Source: Pseudomonas sp. dw_612
GTDB taxonomy: Bacteria; Pseudomonadota; Gammaproteobacteria; Pseudomonadales; Pseudomonadaceae
Direction of reading: 5' to 3'
Assembly (NCBI RefSeq): GCF_018449725.1
Contig: NZ_JAAVVC010000026.1
Span: 1-64,000 of the forward strand
Length of the DNA: 64,000 nt
This document shows positions 43,219 through 51,169 of this stretch, piece after piece. Positions within the stretch are counted from its first letter, which is position 1. Each line of letters begins with the position of its first letter. A model generated the notes under the pieces. That model made no database searches, was not told where the DNA came from, and worked only from the letters and a program-made list of their open reading frames with translations. The position numbers and the translations under genes were made by a program.

Positions 43219-43263
43219 TGGTTCTAAGAAGCACCACCTGATTAAAGCGAGTCACTCACCCGA

Positions 43264-43854
43264 TCAGATCAACCCAAGCAGTCCGTTCGGCATGAGGGCA
43301 AAGTAAGCCAGACGCGGGATCAGCCAGCTCTGCAGCAACTGGATCACGATAAACGCGAAGATCGGCGAGATGTCGAGGCCGCCGAGGTTCGGAATGATCC
43401 GACGGAACGGCGCGAGGACCGGTTCAGTAATCTGCGCCACCAGTTCGGCGCCCGGATTGTGGCTGCCCGGGGCGACCCAGGACAGAATCACGCTGATGAT
43501 CATCGCGTAGAAAATGATGTTCAAAAACAGCGAGAAGATCGCGATCAGTGCCCAGGGAATCAGGAACAGCCAGTCGACCATGAAGCCTTTGAGCAGCAGG
43601 ATCACCGCGATCAACAGCATCTGAATGATCAGCGCCAGTACCAGTGACGACATGTCCAGCCCGAACATGCTCGGGATGACCCGGCGCAGAGGCTTGAGCA
43701 GCGGTTGAGTGGCTTTCATGATGAACTGGCAGAGCGGGTTGTAAAAGTTCGCCCGAACCAATTGCAAGATGAAACGCAACAGCACGATCAGCAGGTACAG
43801 GCTGCCCAAGGTTTTAATTACAAAAATGGCAGCGTCATTGAGTCCGAGCATCAT
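43264..43854 (-). CDS. YggT family membrane protein
   Basis: 196 residues; ATG at 43854 or 43851. Two YggT repeats, each with two hydrophobic helices: LYLLIVLLRFILQLVRANFYNPLCQFIMKATQPLLKPLRR and the second copy FYAMIISVILSWVAPG then NPGAELVAQITEPVLAPFRRIIP. Inner-membrane family of uncertain role, conserved next to proC and yggS. Starts 21 bp after proC on the same strand. Confidence 0.9.
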   Translation of the reverse strand: MMLGLNDAAIFVIKTLGSLYLLIVLLRFILQLVRANFYNPLCQFIMKATQPLLKPLRRVIPSMFGLDMSSLVLALIIQMLLIAVILLLKGFMVDWLFLIPWALIAIFSLFLNIIFYAMIISVILSWVAPGSHNPGAELVAQITEPVLAPFRRIIPNLGGLDISPIFAFIVIQLLQSWLIPRLAYFALMPNGLLGLI

Positions 43855-43875
43855 TGATTCCTTTGTAAGAACTGA

Positions 43876-44694
43876 TTAGCGACCAAGTTGCTCAGCCATC
43901 TCGGCCGAACGGTGCGCAGCGGCGCCGAGTGCTTTTTCTACCAGGGCTTCGAAGCCCCCGGCCTGGAACGACTTGATGGCCGCTTCCGTGGTGCCCGCAG
44001 GCGAGGTCACGCGGCGACGCAGTTCCGCGGCGTCGACGTCACTGGCGGCCGCCATGTGGGCGGCGCCCAGTGCGGTTTGCAGGGTCAGTTGTGCGGCGAT
44101 GTCCGCAGGCAGGCCGAGTTTCACGCCCGCAGCGCTCATGGCTTCGATCAACAGGAAGAAGTACGCCGGGCCGCTGCCGGAAACGGCGGTGACCGCGTCC
44201 AGTTGTTGTTCTTCGCCCAGCCACAGCGCGATGCCGACGGCGGACAACAAGGCTTCAGCTTGTTGGCGTTGTTCGGCAGACACCTGGGCGGTGGCAAACA
44301 AACCGCTCACGCCCTGACGCAGCAGCGACGGGGTGTTGGGCATGCAGCGCACGATCGGCCGGGCGCCGAGCCAGTTGTTCAGGCTGGTGGTGGTAATGCC
44401 AGCGGCGATGGAAACCACCAGTTGATTTGGTTTGAGGCTCGGGCGAATGGCTTCGCACACGGCTTTCATCGCTTGGGGTTTGACTCCCAGCACGACGACA
44501 TCCGCGTCCTGGATGGCGTCGGCGTTGTCAGCGAATACTTCGATGCCGTATTCGGCGTTCACGCGCGCACGGGTTTCAGCACTTGGAGCGCTGGCCCGGA
44601 TGTGTGCCGCTTCCAGACCTTTGGCGCGCAGGCCACCGATCAGGCTGGCGGCCATGTTGCCGGCACCGATAAAGGCAATACGGGTCTTGCTCAT
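43876..44694 (-). CDS. proC: Pyrroline-5-carboxylate reductase
   Basis: 272 residues. Last step of proline synthesis, NAD(P)H-dependent. Rossmann motif IAFIGAGNMAASLIGGL at the N-terminus, VVLGVKPQAM, RCMPNTPSLLRQGVSGLF, and the C-terminal signature AAAS-DVDAAELRRRVTSPAGTTEAAI. Operon order is yggS, proC, yggT. Confidence 0.96.
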   Translation of the reverse strand: MSKTRIAFIGAGNMAASLIGGLRAKGLEAAHIRASAPSAETRARVNAEYGIEVFADNADAIQDADVVVLGVKPQAMKAVCEAIRPSLKPNQLVVSIAAGITTTSLNNWLGARPIVRCMPNTPSLLRQGVSGLFATAQVSAEQRQQAEALLSAVGIALWLGEEQQLDAVTAVSGSGPAYFFLLIEAMSAAGVKLGLPADIAAQLTLQTALGAAHMAAASDVDAAELRRRVTSPAGTTEAAIKSFQAGGFEALVEKALGAAAHRSAEMAEQLGR

Positions 44695-44719
44695 GTCAGG
44701 TCCTTAGAAAAGAAAGTAG

Positions 44720-45406
44720 TCAAGGCTGTGCGTAATCACGGGCGCCAAACAGGGCTGTACCGATGCGGACCCACGTGGCGCCCATGGCGATGGCCGACTC
44801 AAGGTCGTGGCTCATGCCCATGGAAAGGGTGTCGAGCGGCAGATTAAGGCTGGCTTGCAGGTGCTGCACGGCAGCAAAAGCGGCGTCCTGGGCGGCGCGA
44901 TCTTCAGTCGGCTCGGGGATCGCCATCAGCCCGCGCAACTTCAGGCGCGGCAATTCGCTGATGGCCTTGGCCAGGGCTGGCAGGTCGGCCGGAGTGCAGC
45001 CGGACTTGCTGTCCTCGCCGCTGACGTTGACCTGAATGCAGATGTTCAGCGGCGGCAGATCGGCAGGACGTTGTTCGGACAGGCGTTGTGCGATTTTCAA
45101 ACGATCCACGGAATGCACCCAAGCGAAGTGCTCGGCGATAGCGCGAGTCTTGTTCGATTGAATGGGGCCGATGAAGTGCCAGATCAAGGGCAGGTCGGCC
45201 AATTCGAGCTGTTTGCCCAACGCTTCCTGCAGATAGTTCTCGCCAAAGTCGCGCAGCCCGGCGGCGTAGGCTTCACGCAGGGCGTCGGCAGGCTTGGTCT
45301 TGCTCACGGCCAGCAGCTGGACGCTGTGCTCGTCGCGATGAGCCGCTTGGGTCGCAGCCTGGATACGCGAACTAACCTGGAGAATGTTGTCTGCTATCGT
45401 GGACAT
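44720..45406 (-). CDS. yggS: PLP homeostasis protein YggS
   Basis: 228 residues from the ATG at 45406. TIM-barrel fold type III PLP-binding protein; the cofactor Lys36 is in LLAVSKTKPADALREAY, and FGENYLQEALGK, WHFIGPIQSNK and LSMGMSHDLESAIAMGATWVRIGTALFG are conserved. It controls free pyridoxal phosphate and amino acid balance rather than catalysing a known reaction. Divergent from pilT. Confidence 0.94.
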   Translation of the reverse strand: MSTIADNILQVSSRIQAATQAAHRDEHSVQLLAVSKTKPADALREAYAAGLRDFGENYLQEALGKQLELADLPLIWHFIGPIQSNKTRAIAEHFAWVHSVDRLKIAQRLSEQRPADLPPLNICIQVNVSGEDSKSGCTPADLPALAKAISELPRLKLRGLMAIPEPTEDRAAQDAAFAAVQHLQASLNLPLDTLSMGMSHDLESAIAMGATWVRIGTALFGARDYAQP

Positions 45407-45462
45407 CAAGAGGCGCCGCCGGTCTGAAGGTTCGCGGCATTCTACTGGAATTGAGGAGCGCT

Positions 45463-46497
45463 ATGGATATCACTGAGCTGCTGGCATTCAGCGCCAAACA
45501 GGGCGCGTCCGACTTGCACTTGTCTGCCGGCCTGCCACCGATGATTCGCGTCGACGGCGATGTGCGGCGCATCAACCTGCCGGCCCTGGACCACAAACAG
45601 GTGCACGAGCTGATCTACGACATCATGAACGACACCCAGCGGGTGGACTTCGAGAAGCACCTGGAAACCGACTTCTCCTTCGAAGTGCCGGGCGTGGCAC
45701 GCTTCCGGGTCAACGCGTTCAACCAGAATCGCGGCGCCGGCGCGGTGTTCCGGACCATTCCGTCGAAGGTCCTGAGCATGGACGACCTCGGCATGGGTGA
45801 TGTGTTTCGCAAGATTACCGAAGCGCCCCGAGGCCTGGTGCTGGTGACCGGCCCGACCGGTTCCGGCAAGTCCACCACCCTGGCGGCGATGATCGATTAC
45901 CTGAACAACCATCGCCATCACCACATTCTCACTATCGAAGACCCGATCGAGTTCGTCCACGAATCGCGAAAATGCTTGATCAATCAGCGCGAAGTCCATC
46001 GTGATACCCGCAGCTTCGCGACGGCACTGCGCTCGGCATTGCGGGAAGACCCGGACGTGATTCTGGTCGGCGAGATGCGCGATCTGGAAACCATTCGCCT
46101 GGCCCTGACTGCGGCCGAGACCGGTCATTTGGTGTTCGGCACGCTGCATACCACGTCGGCGGCTAAAACCATCGACCGGGTGGTGGACGTGTTTCCGGGG
46201 GATGAGAAGTCGATGGTGCGCTCGATGCTGTCCGAGTCGTTGCTGGCGGTGGTGTCGCAGACGCTGGTCAAGAAGATCGGCGGCGGGCGGATCGCGGCGC
46301 ACGAAATCATGCTCGGCACGTCAGCGATCCGTAACCTGATCCGCGAAGACAAGGTGGCGCAGATGTACTCGTCGATTCAGACCGGGGGCAACCTGGGGAT
46401 GCAAACGCTGGATATGTGCTTGAAGGAATTGGTGACCAAGGGCTTGATCAGCCGCGAGCATGCGCGGGAGAAGGCGCGGTCGCCGGATAATTTCTGA
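45463..46497 (+). CDS. pilT: Type IV pilus retraction ATPase PilT
   Basis: 344 residues from the ATG at 45463 with GAGGAG upstream. Hexameric AAA-type motor that depolymerises pili. Walker A GPTGSGKST with Lys136, Asp box TIEDPIEFVHESRKCLINQREVHRDT, Walker B region LREDPDVILVGEMRDLETI, His box LTAAETGHLVFGTLHT and the AIRNLIREDKVAQMYS motif needed for retraction. In P. aeruginosa pilU follows directly; here a C40 peptidase gene on the other strand does. The core pilus assembly genes are not in this window. Confidence 0.96.
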   Translation: MDITELLAFSAKQGASDLHLSAGLPPMIRVDGDVRRINLPALDHKQVHELIYDIMNDTQRVDFEKHLETDFSFEVPGVARFRVNAFNQNRGAGAVFRTIPSKVLSMDDLGMGDVFRKITEAPRGLVLVTGPTGSGKSTTLAAMIDYLNNHRHHHILTIEDPIEFVHESRKCLINQREVHRDTRSFATALRSALREDPDVILVGEMRDLETIRLALTAAETGHLVFGTLHTTSAAKTIDRVVDVFPGDEKSMVRSMLSESLLAVVSQTLVKKIGGGRIAAHEIMLGTSAIRNLIREDKVAQMYSSIQTGGNLGMQTLDMCLKELVTKGLISREHAREKARSPDNF

Positions 46498-46505
46498 GGT
46501 CTTTA

Positions 46506-46597
46506 AAAAGCAAAAGATCGCAGCCTTCGGCAACTCCTACCGGGAAACGTGAATCCCTGTGCAGGAACTGCCGAAGGCTGCGACCTTTTGATCTTGC
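46506..46597. repeat. Degenerate inverted repeat, family 2
   Basis: Arms AAAGATCGCAGCCTTCGGCA and a mismatched complement. It lies between pilT and the convergent peptidase gene. Confidence 0.8.
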
Positions 46598-46603
46598 TTT
46601 AAA

Positions 46604-47224
46604 TCAGCGCTGTACGACGCGCATCTGGTTCGGCTCTTTCGGCAGAACCCGCTTGGCTACCACGTAGTGGCTTTCCCAGTACGGCTTCTTCAGCGTGTCG
46701 ATCGACACCGCTTTGCCACGGCGCGGTGCATGGATGAAGCGGTCGTTGCCCAGGTAGATGGCAACGTGATTGACCCGGCGGCTCTTGATGTTGAAGAAAA
46801 TCAGATCGCCCGGCTTCAGATCCGCACGTTCGACTTTCTGTCCATGACCGCTGGCCATGGCGTTCGAGGTGCGTGGCAGGTCGAATGTCGCGTCGTTAAA
46901 CGCGTATTTCACCAGACCACTGCAATCGAACCCTTTACTTGGGCTGCTGCCGCCCCAACGGTAAGGAGTACCGAGGACGTTTACCGCACGGCTCAACACA
47001 TTGCTGCTTTGCTTGGTCGCCATCGGCGGTACCAGCTTGCTGTTGAGCGTCGCCAGAGTGGCGGAGTGCTTGGCGGTTTGCTTGTTTTTGCTCGAAGGAG
47101 CAGAAACATGGGATTTCGGGGTGTAACCATTAACGTTAGGAAGACGTTGCTCACGATTGGTGGCGTGGGCGGCCAGTGGCATCAAAAGGCAAATGGTTAG
47201 CCATGTCTTGAAAAATGGACGCAT
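46604..47224 (-). CDS. NlpC/P60 (C40) cell-wall peptidase
   Basis: 206 residues from the ATG at 47224; no good Shine-Dalgarno. A signal peptide (cleavage near HATN, residue 22) is followed by a Lys/Ser-rich linker and an NlpC/P60 domain with Cys101 (GFDCSGLVKYAF), His153 (NHVAIYLG) and His165 (FIHAPRRG). Such enzymes cut the stem peptide of peptidoglycan in the periplasm. It stands between pilT and the TM2 gene. A 250-bp gap upstream shows no further gene. Confidence 0.88.
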   Translation of the reverse strand: MRPFFKTWLTICLLMPLAAHATNREQRLPNVNGYTPKSHVSAPSSKNKQTAKHSATLATLNSKLVPPMATKQSSNVLSRAVNVLGTPYRWGGSSPSKGFDCSGLVKYAFNDATFDLPRTSNAMASGHGQKVERADLKPGDLIFFNIKSRRVNHVAIYLGNDRFIHAPRRGKAVSIDTLKKPYWESHYVVAKRVLPKEPNQMRVVQR

Positions 47225-47474
47225 TAGGCAAGGCTCATATGGGTTAGCGCGCAACTTTATAACAGCTTTTTTGGCCCTTCCGAGGCCGTTGGTCGATTGG
47301 ACCTTGGAGTCAACGGAACCAAATAAGCGGCAAATTGACGCGATTGTCTGACAGAGGTCAGCTGCTATAAGGCTTTGGCGGGAGTGAAGGTAGCATTTGC
47401 CATACGTCGGACGCCTGTAAAAAAGTCACAAAGAATTCAACAATATTTATCTATCGTGTGATTCGAGGATCCTC

Positions 47475-47909
47475 ATGAACACCTATCAACACCCCTCAAC
47501 CTATCAAGACACCCACAGCAAACTGATCGGTTATCTGCTGTGGATTTTCGGTTTTACCGGGGCTCACCGCTTCTATTACGGCAAGCCGGTAACCGGCACG
47601 ATCTGGTTCTTCACCTTCGGTTTGCTGGGTATCGGCTGGCTGATCGACCTGTTCCTGATCCCGTCCATGGACCGCGAGGCCGACCTGCGTTTTACCGCCG
47701 GGCCGATCGAATACAGCGTGGCGTGGATTCTGCTGACGTTTCTCGGGGTATTCGGCGTACACCGGATGTATCAGGGGAAGTGGCTCAGCGGCTTGTTGTA
47801 CCTGGTAACGGGCGGGGTGTTCTTTCTGGGGGTGCTGTTTGACTTCTGGACGCTCAATACCCAGGTTTCGGTGGTGAATACCATCAGTAACCGAGCAGCC
47901 TCCCGCTAA
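47475..47909 (+). CDS. TM2 domain membrane protein
   Basis: 144 residues with two TM2-type repeats, each with a GxxGxHRFY-like loop between helices: GYLLWIFGFTGAHRFYYGKPVTGTIWFFT at about 19-47 and WILLTFLGVFGVHRMYQGKWLSGLLYLVTGG at about 80-110. GAGGATCC precedes the ATG. Function of bacterial TM2 proteins is unknown. Its 3' side abuts the left repeat of the bacteriocin insert. Confidence 0.85.
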   Translation: MNTYQHPSTYQDTHSKLIGYLLWIFGFTGAHRFYYGKPVTGTIWFFTFGLLGIGWLIDLFLIPSMDREADLRFTAGPIEYSVAWILLTFLGVFGVHRMYQGKWLSGLLYLVTGGVFFLGVLFDFWTLNTQVSVVNTISNRAASR

Positions 47910-47916
47910 AGAGGTG

Positions 47917-48019
47917 CCTGTCAGTAAGACTTCGCGAGCAAGCCCGCTCCCACAGGAATGATTCAGTCCCTGTGGGAGCGGGCTTGCTCGCGAATGCAGG
48001 CGACGCGGTCTTAAGCCTG
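47917..48019. repeat. Left flanking repeat of the bacteriocin insert (REP plus copied pyrC' end)
   Basis: This 103-bp unit starts CCTGTCAGTAAGACTTCGCG, contains a family 1 REP pair (47929-47994), and ends GCAGGCGACGCGGTCTTAAG CCTG. It recurs at 49803-49906 in the same orientation with differences only in the loop and two single bases. Confidence 0.88.
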
Positions 48020-48038
48020 TCGACATCTTCTTGCCAAA

Positions 48039-48443
48039 CTATTTGGCTGTTTTCAATAATTGAAGTTGAAACGTACCAAATGCGACCGCAGTGAAACTAT
48101 AAGAGATTGCAATAACGATATGGTCAGGAATGGACCAGTAAAAGATACAACCAGCGAGAATGGCCGACGAAAGGGCCGCAGCGATCAGTGATAATGCAGT
48201 AAGCAGAATCTTTCCCGGAAAATGGACTTTGGCTTTTTTACTGCTGAAAACCTGCAGTAAATGCATGGCCAATAGCATTATGCAAATAATAAACATCGCA
48301 CCTATTGGCAGGCCGATCGAGTCCCTGTCAATTCCGTATAACCCTGCGGTAAGGTTATTCACTACGGTGAATATGCCTATGGCGGAGGTGATCAAGAGAA
48401 GCACTGGATAGGCATAATGCATTTGGTTACTGAGCTTTTTCAT
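48039..48443 (-). CDS. Membrane protein, probable immunity protein for the colicin M-like bacteriocin
   Basis: 134 residues from the ATG at 48443; a TTG at 48476 could add 11 residues. Four hydrophobic helices are visible, at about 12-30, 44-66, 78-100 and 106-126 of the longer form. Base composition is AT-richer than the flanks. It lies directly downstream of the ColM-like gene on the same strand, and four-helix inner-membrane immunity proteins (PmiA type) are known for Pseudomonas ColM-like bacteriocins. I could not align it to PmiA from memory, so the role rests on position, size and topology. Confidence 0.6.
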   Translation of the reverse strand: MKKLSNQMHYAYPVLLLITSAIGIFTVVNNLTAGLYGIDRDSIGLPIGAMFIICIMLLAMHLLQVFSSKKAKVHFPGKILLTALSLIAAALSSAILAGCIFYWSIPDHIVIAISYSFTAVAFGTFQLQLLKTAK

Positions 48444-48491
48444 TTTTAGGGCTGCCTGCTTAGCGCGGACTGTCAAATGGCCTGACGGATG

Positions 48492-49484
48492 TCAGTGTGG
48501 GTTAGGTTGATACCCGGTGCCGTTGAGCATTATTTTATGTTCGCCAGAGATATCGATTTCATAACTCGCGCCGGAAAATGCCCTCCCGGCTGTAGTGAGT
48601 ACTTCGAGAAATGTTGATCTGTTGCTTTCATCGAAATCGTACGTGTCTGTATACGCCTTTATTGTGCCGTCAAAAATCCAGGAGCCATTTTCGTTTCTGG
48701 TAAAGTCTCCTTCGACCTTCAAGGTTATTCTTCCTAGATAAGCACCTGTGCCAACATTGTCGTTGATAGTTGCGTAAGGTACTTTGGGGTCGGATAGATG
48801 ATACGTTCCAGTTGCGCGGGTGCTGGCAATTGTATTAGCCAAAAGGGGGATTTCATGGGGCCTTACGTTCAGGCCGATGTTGTTTATGTCAACGCGCAAT
48901 TTCTCCCCCTTCCCCCACAAGTAATGAGCAAAGGCTTTCACCGGGCTGAAGGGGCCACCTGAGAGCTCTGGCGTCGTTGTCTTGTATTCAATGCTGTAAG
49001 GACTGGTTGCTGCTACCTTGATCAAAGCGTCTCTGTCACTCAGCTTTTGTTGAGCGGCGAAGGCGTCCGCAAGGCTGAAGTTTATGAGTTTGTTTTTGAA
49101 ATAGGCATGAGTGACTATTGAAGCATTGTTGAGTAAGTAATTATCGCTTTCTGTGATTCTCCAAAGATCTCTGATGGCGCCAAGGGCATCGTTGTTGTTA
49201 ATTGTTCTACCCAGCATTTGCAGTTCGTAAGTGAATGCCTTGATGCTGGTTTTCATTTCCAGCCATTCATGGAACATGTCCATTTCAGCTGGCGTGATGA
49301 CGGGGCCATCGCACAGTGGCAGTGTATAAGTCCTGCCGTCGTTGGTTATAACGGCCTCTCCGGCACCCTGCCAATCAGCTGTTGCATAGGTTCCCCATCT
49401 GAACCCTGGGTTAACCGTAAAGCCACCTGAGTTTCCCGTCGTGCCTTTCGTAATGATAGGTGGCAATGTAAGTCCATTTTTCAT
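48492..49484 (-). CDS. Colicin M-like lipid II-degrading bacteriocin
   Basis: 330 residues, with AAAGGAG 6 bases before the ATG. The C-terminal 150 residues align by eye with the remembered colicin M activity domain: AHYLWGKG at 186-193, NNIGL at 201-205, GAYLGRITLKVEG at 247-259, NGSW at 266-269, DTYDF at 280-284, FSG and YEI near 303-310. These enzymes cut lipid II in the periplasm and stop cell-wall synthesis. Asp280, Tyr282, Asp283 and Arg289 match D226, Y228, D229 and R236 of ColM. The catalytic His235 is absent: ColM STHR corresponds to SNR here, one residue shorter. No signal peptide is present, as for colicins. GLTLPP at 4-9 could be a TonB box. The first 180 residues, for receptor binding and import, are not recognised. 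Confidence 0.82.
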   Translation of the reverse strand: MKNGLTLPPIITKGTTGNSGGFTVNPGFRWGTYATADWQGAGEAVITNDGRTYTLPLCDGPVITPAEMDMFHEWLEMKTSIKAFTYELQMLGRTINNNDALGAIRDLWRITESDNYLLNNASIVTHAYFKNKLINFSLADAFAAQQKLSDRDALIKVAATSPYSIEYKTTTPELSGGPFSPVKAFAHYLWGKGEKLRVDINNIGLNVRPHEIPLLANTIASTRATGTYHLSDPKVPYATINDNVGTGAYLGRITLKVEGDFTRNENGSWIFDGTIKAYTDTYDFDESNRSTFLEVLTTAGRAFSGASYEIDISGEHKIMLNGTGYQPNPH

Positions 49485-49802
49485 GTGCTGCTCCTTTGTT
49501 TTGCGTCTCTGTATATAGAGAGTTGTTTGGGTGGTTCTCCTTAGGGTGTTTGAATGCTAGATGGCGGACTGAAAATTTGCATCTGATAACTTGTAGGGTG
49601 TTTCTTATTGTTATGAGGTTCTTTTCATTTGGATTGTGAGACGTCAGAACTTTCGTACTGATAAGTGGCTGTTTTCTTTATGGCTTGAAGGAGTGTTCTT
49701 GTTACAGATGGGTTAATGATGATGTGAGGCGAGGATGTTAGCTCGTAGTAGATAAGAGTTGGTGTGGTAATGAGAGTGCTGAATGACCTAAGGACAAAGA
49801 CA
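49485..49802. other. AT-rich non-coding region upstream of the bacteriocin gene
   Basis: About 318 bp of sequence clearly richer in A and T than the core genes, with no supported gene. It holds the bacteriocin promoter region, including the partial LexA-like site, and extends to the right flanking repeat. Confidence 0.6.
49509..49524. promoter_or_regulatory. Partial LexA-box-like site
   Basis: CTGTATATAGAGAGTT matches the first half of the SOS box CTGT-(AT)4-ACAG exactly but not the second half. It lies 24 bp upstream of the bacteriocin start codon. Bacteriocin genes are often SOS-induced, but the site is only half conserved. Confidence 0.3.
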
Positions 49803-49906
49803 CCTGTCAGTAAGACTTCGCGAGCAAGCCCGCTCCCACATGGGAATGCGTTCCCCCTGTGGGAGTGGGCTTGCTCGCGAATGCAGGCGACGCGGTCTTA
49901 CGCCTG
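49803..49906. repeat. Right flanking repeat of the bacteriocin insert (overlaps pyrC' 3' end)
   Basis: 104-bp direct copy of 47917-48019, containing a REP pair at about 49816-49880. Its last 9 bp are the end of pyrC' (stop codon and last two codons). Confidence 0.88.
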
Positions 49907-51169
49907 GTGGCTAATCCGCCCATCCACCAAGGTGTAGCGCACCACGCCCGGCAGGCTATGGCCGATAAACGGGCAGTTTTCACCCTTGGACAACCAGGTT
50001 TCACCGGCCACGGTCGAGGCCGCAGGGTCGAACAGCACGATATCCGCCGCGCCTCCTACCACCAACTTGCCCGCCGGCAGGCGCAACGCCTCGGCAGGGC
50101 CAGCGCTCAAGCGGGACAGCAGCGTCGGCAGATCCAGCAAACCGTCTTCTACTAAGGTCATCGCCAGCGGCAGCAGCAGTTCAACGCTGCTGATTCCCGG
50201 TTCAGTCGCCCCGAACGGCGCCAGTTTGGCATCGCGCTCATGGGGTTGGTGATGGCTGGAGATCGCCGAGACCACCCCGGACTTCACCGCCGCGCGCAGG
50301 CCATCGCGGTCGGCGCGGGTGCGCAGCGGCGGCTGGACGTGATAGAGGCTGCTGAAGTCGATCAGCGCTTCATCGGTCAGGATCAGTTGGTACAACGCCA
50401 CATCGGCAGTCACCGGCAACCCACGGGCCTGGGCCTGGGCGATCAGGGCCGCGCCGCGCGCGCTGGTGAGTTGGCTGAAGTGCGCGCGCACGCCACTTTG
50501 CTCGACCAGCAGCAGATCCCGGGCCAGGGCCACGGTTTCAGCGGTTTCCGGAATGCCTGGCAAGCCGAGGAAACTCGCGGTCGGGCCTTCGTGGGCCAAG
50601 CCACCTTCGGCCAGGTCGTGGTCCTGGGAATTGAAAATCACCGTCAGGTCGAAGGTCGCCGCGTATTCCAGCGCCCGGCACAGGGTGCGGGTGTTGCGGA
50701 AGCTCTCCAGACCGTTGCCGAAGGCCACGCAACCGGCATCGCGCAATGCGACCAGCTCAGCCAACTGCTCGCCGTCCAGGCCTTTGCTCAGGGCGCCAAT
50801 CGGGAAGACCTTGGTGTTACCGGCCTCGCGGGCGCGGTCGAGGATCAGTTCGGCCACGGCCGAGGTGTCCAGCACCGGTTTAGTTTTCGGCGGGCAGCAC
50901 AGGCTGGTCACGCCACCGGCCGCCGCGGCGCGGGTTTCGCTGGCAATCGAGCCTTTGCGGCTGTAACCCGGTTCGCGCAGGGCGACGTTCAGGTCAACCA
51001 GGCCAGGTGCCGCCACCAAACCTTTGGCGTCGATGGTCTCGACCGGGACAAAACCGGCCGGCGCAGCGCCAAGGGCGACGATCTTGCAGGCTTCAATATG
51101 AATGTCGGTTACTTGATCCAGCCCTGAGGTTGGATCGATGACGCGGGCGCCGAGAATGCTGAGCTTCAC
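49898..51169 (-). CDS. pyrC': Non-catalytic dihydroorotase-like subunit of aspartate transcarbamoylase
   Basis: 423 residues with the dihydroorotase/amidohydrolase fold, but the metal-binding DxHxH is replaced: the sequence at 59-65 reads DLNVALR, so both His are lost (Asn61, Ala63). The other barrel motifs are also degenerate. In Pseudomonas this inactive protein (also called PyrX) is needed to assemble the PyrB dodecamer. It overlaps pyrB by 4 bp. The stop codon lies within the repeat that flanks the bacteriocin insert. Confidence 0.93.
   Translation of the reverse strand: MKLSILGARVIDPTSGLDQVTDIHIEACKIVALGAAPAGFVPVETIDAKGLVAAPGLVDLNVALREPGYSRKGSIASETRAAAAGGVTSLCCPPKTKPVLDTSAVAELILDRAREAGNTKVFPIGALSKGLDGEQLAELVALRDAGCVAFGNGLESFRNTRTLCRALEYAATFDLTVIFNSQDHDLAEGGLAHEGPTASFLGLPGIPETAETVALARDLLLVEQSGVRAHFSQLTSARGAALIAQAQARGLPVTADVALYQLILTDEALIDFSSLYHVQPPLRTRADRDGLRAAVKSGVVSAISSHHQPHERDAKLAPFGATEPGISSVELLLPLAMTLVEDGLLDLPTLLSRLSAGPAEALRLPAGKLVVGGAADIVLFDPAASTVAGETWLSKGENCPFIGHSLPGVVRYTLVDGRISHQA

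Noticed and set aside
49509..49524. LexA-regulated promoter for the bacteriocin gene
   Set aside because: Only one half of the SOS box is present, so it is kept as a low-confidence feature and not counted as a finding.
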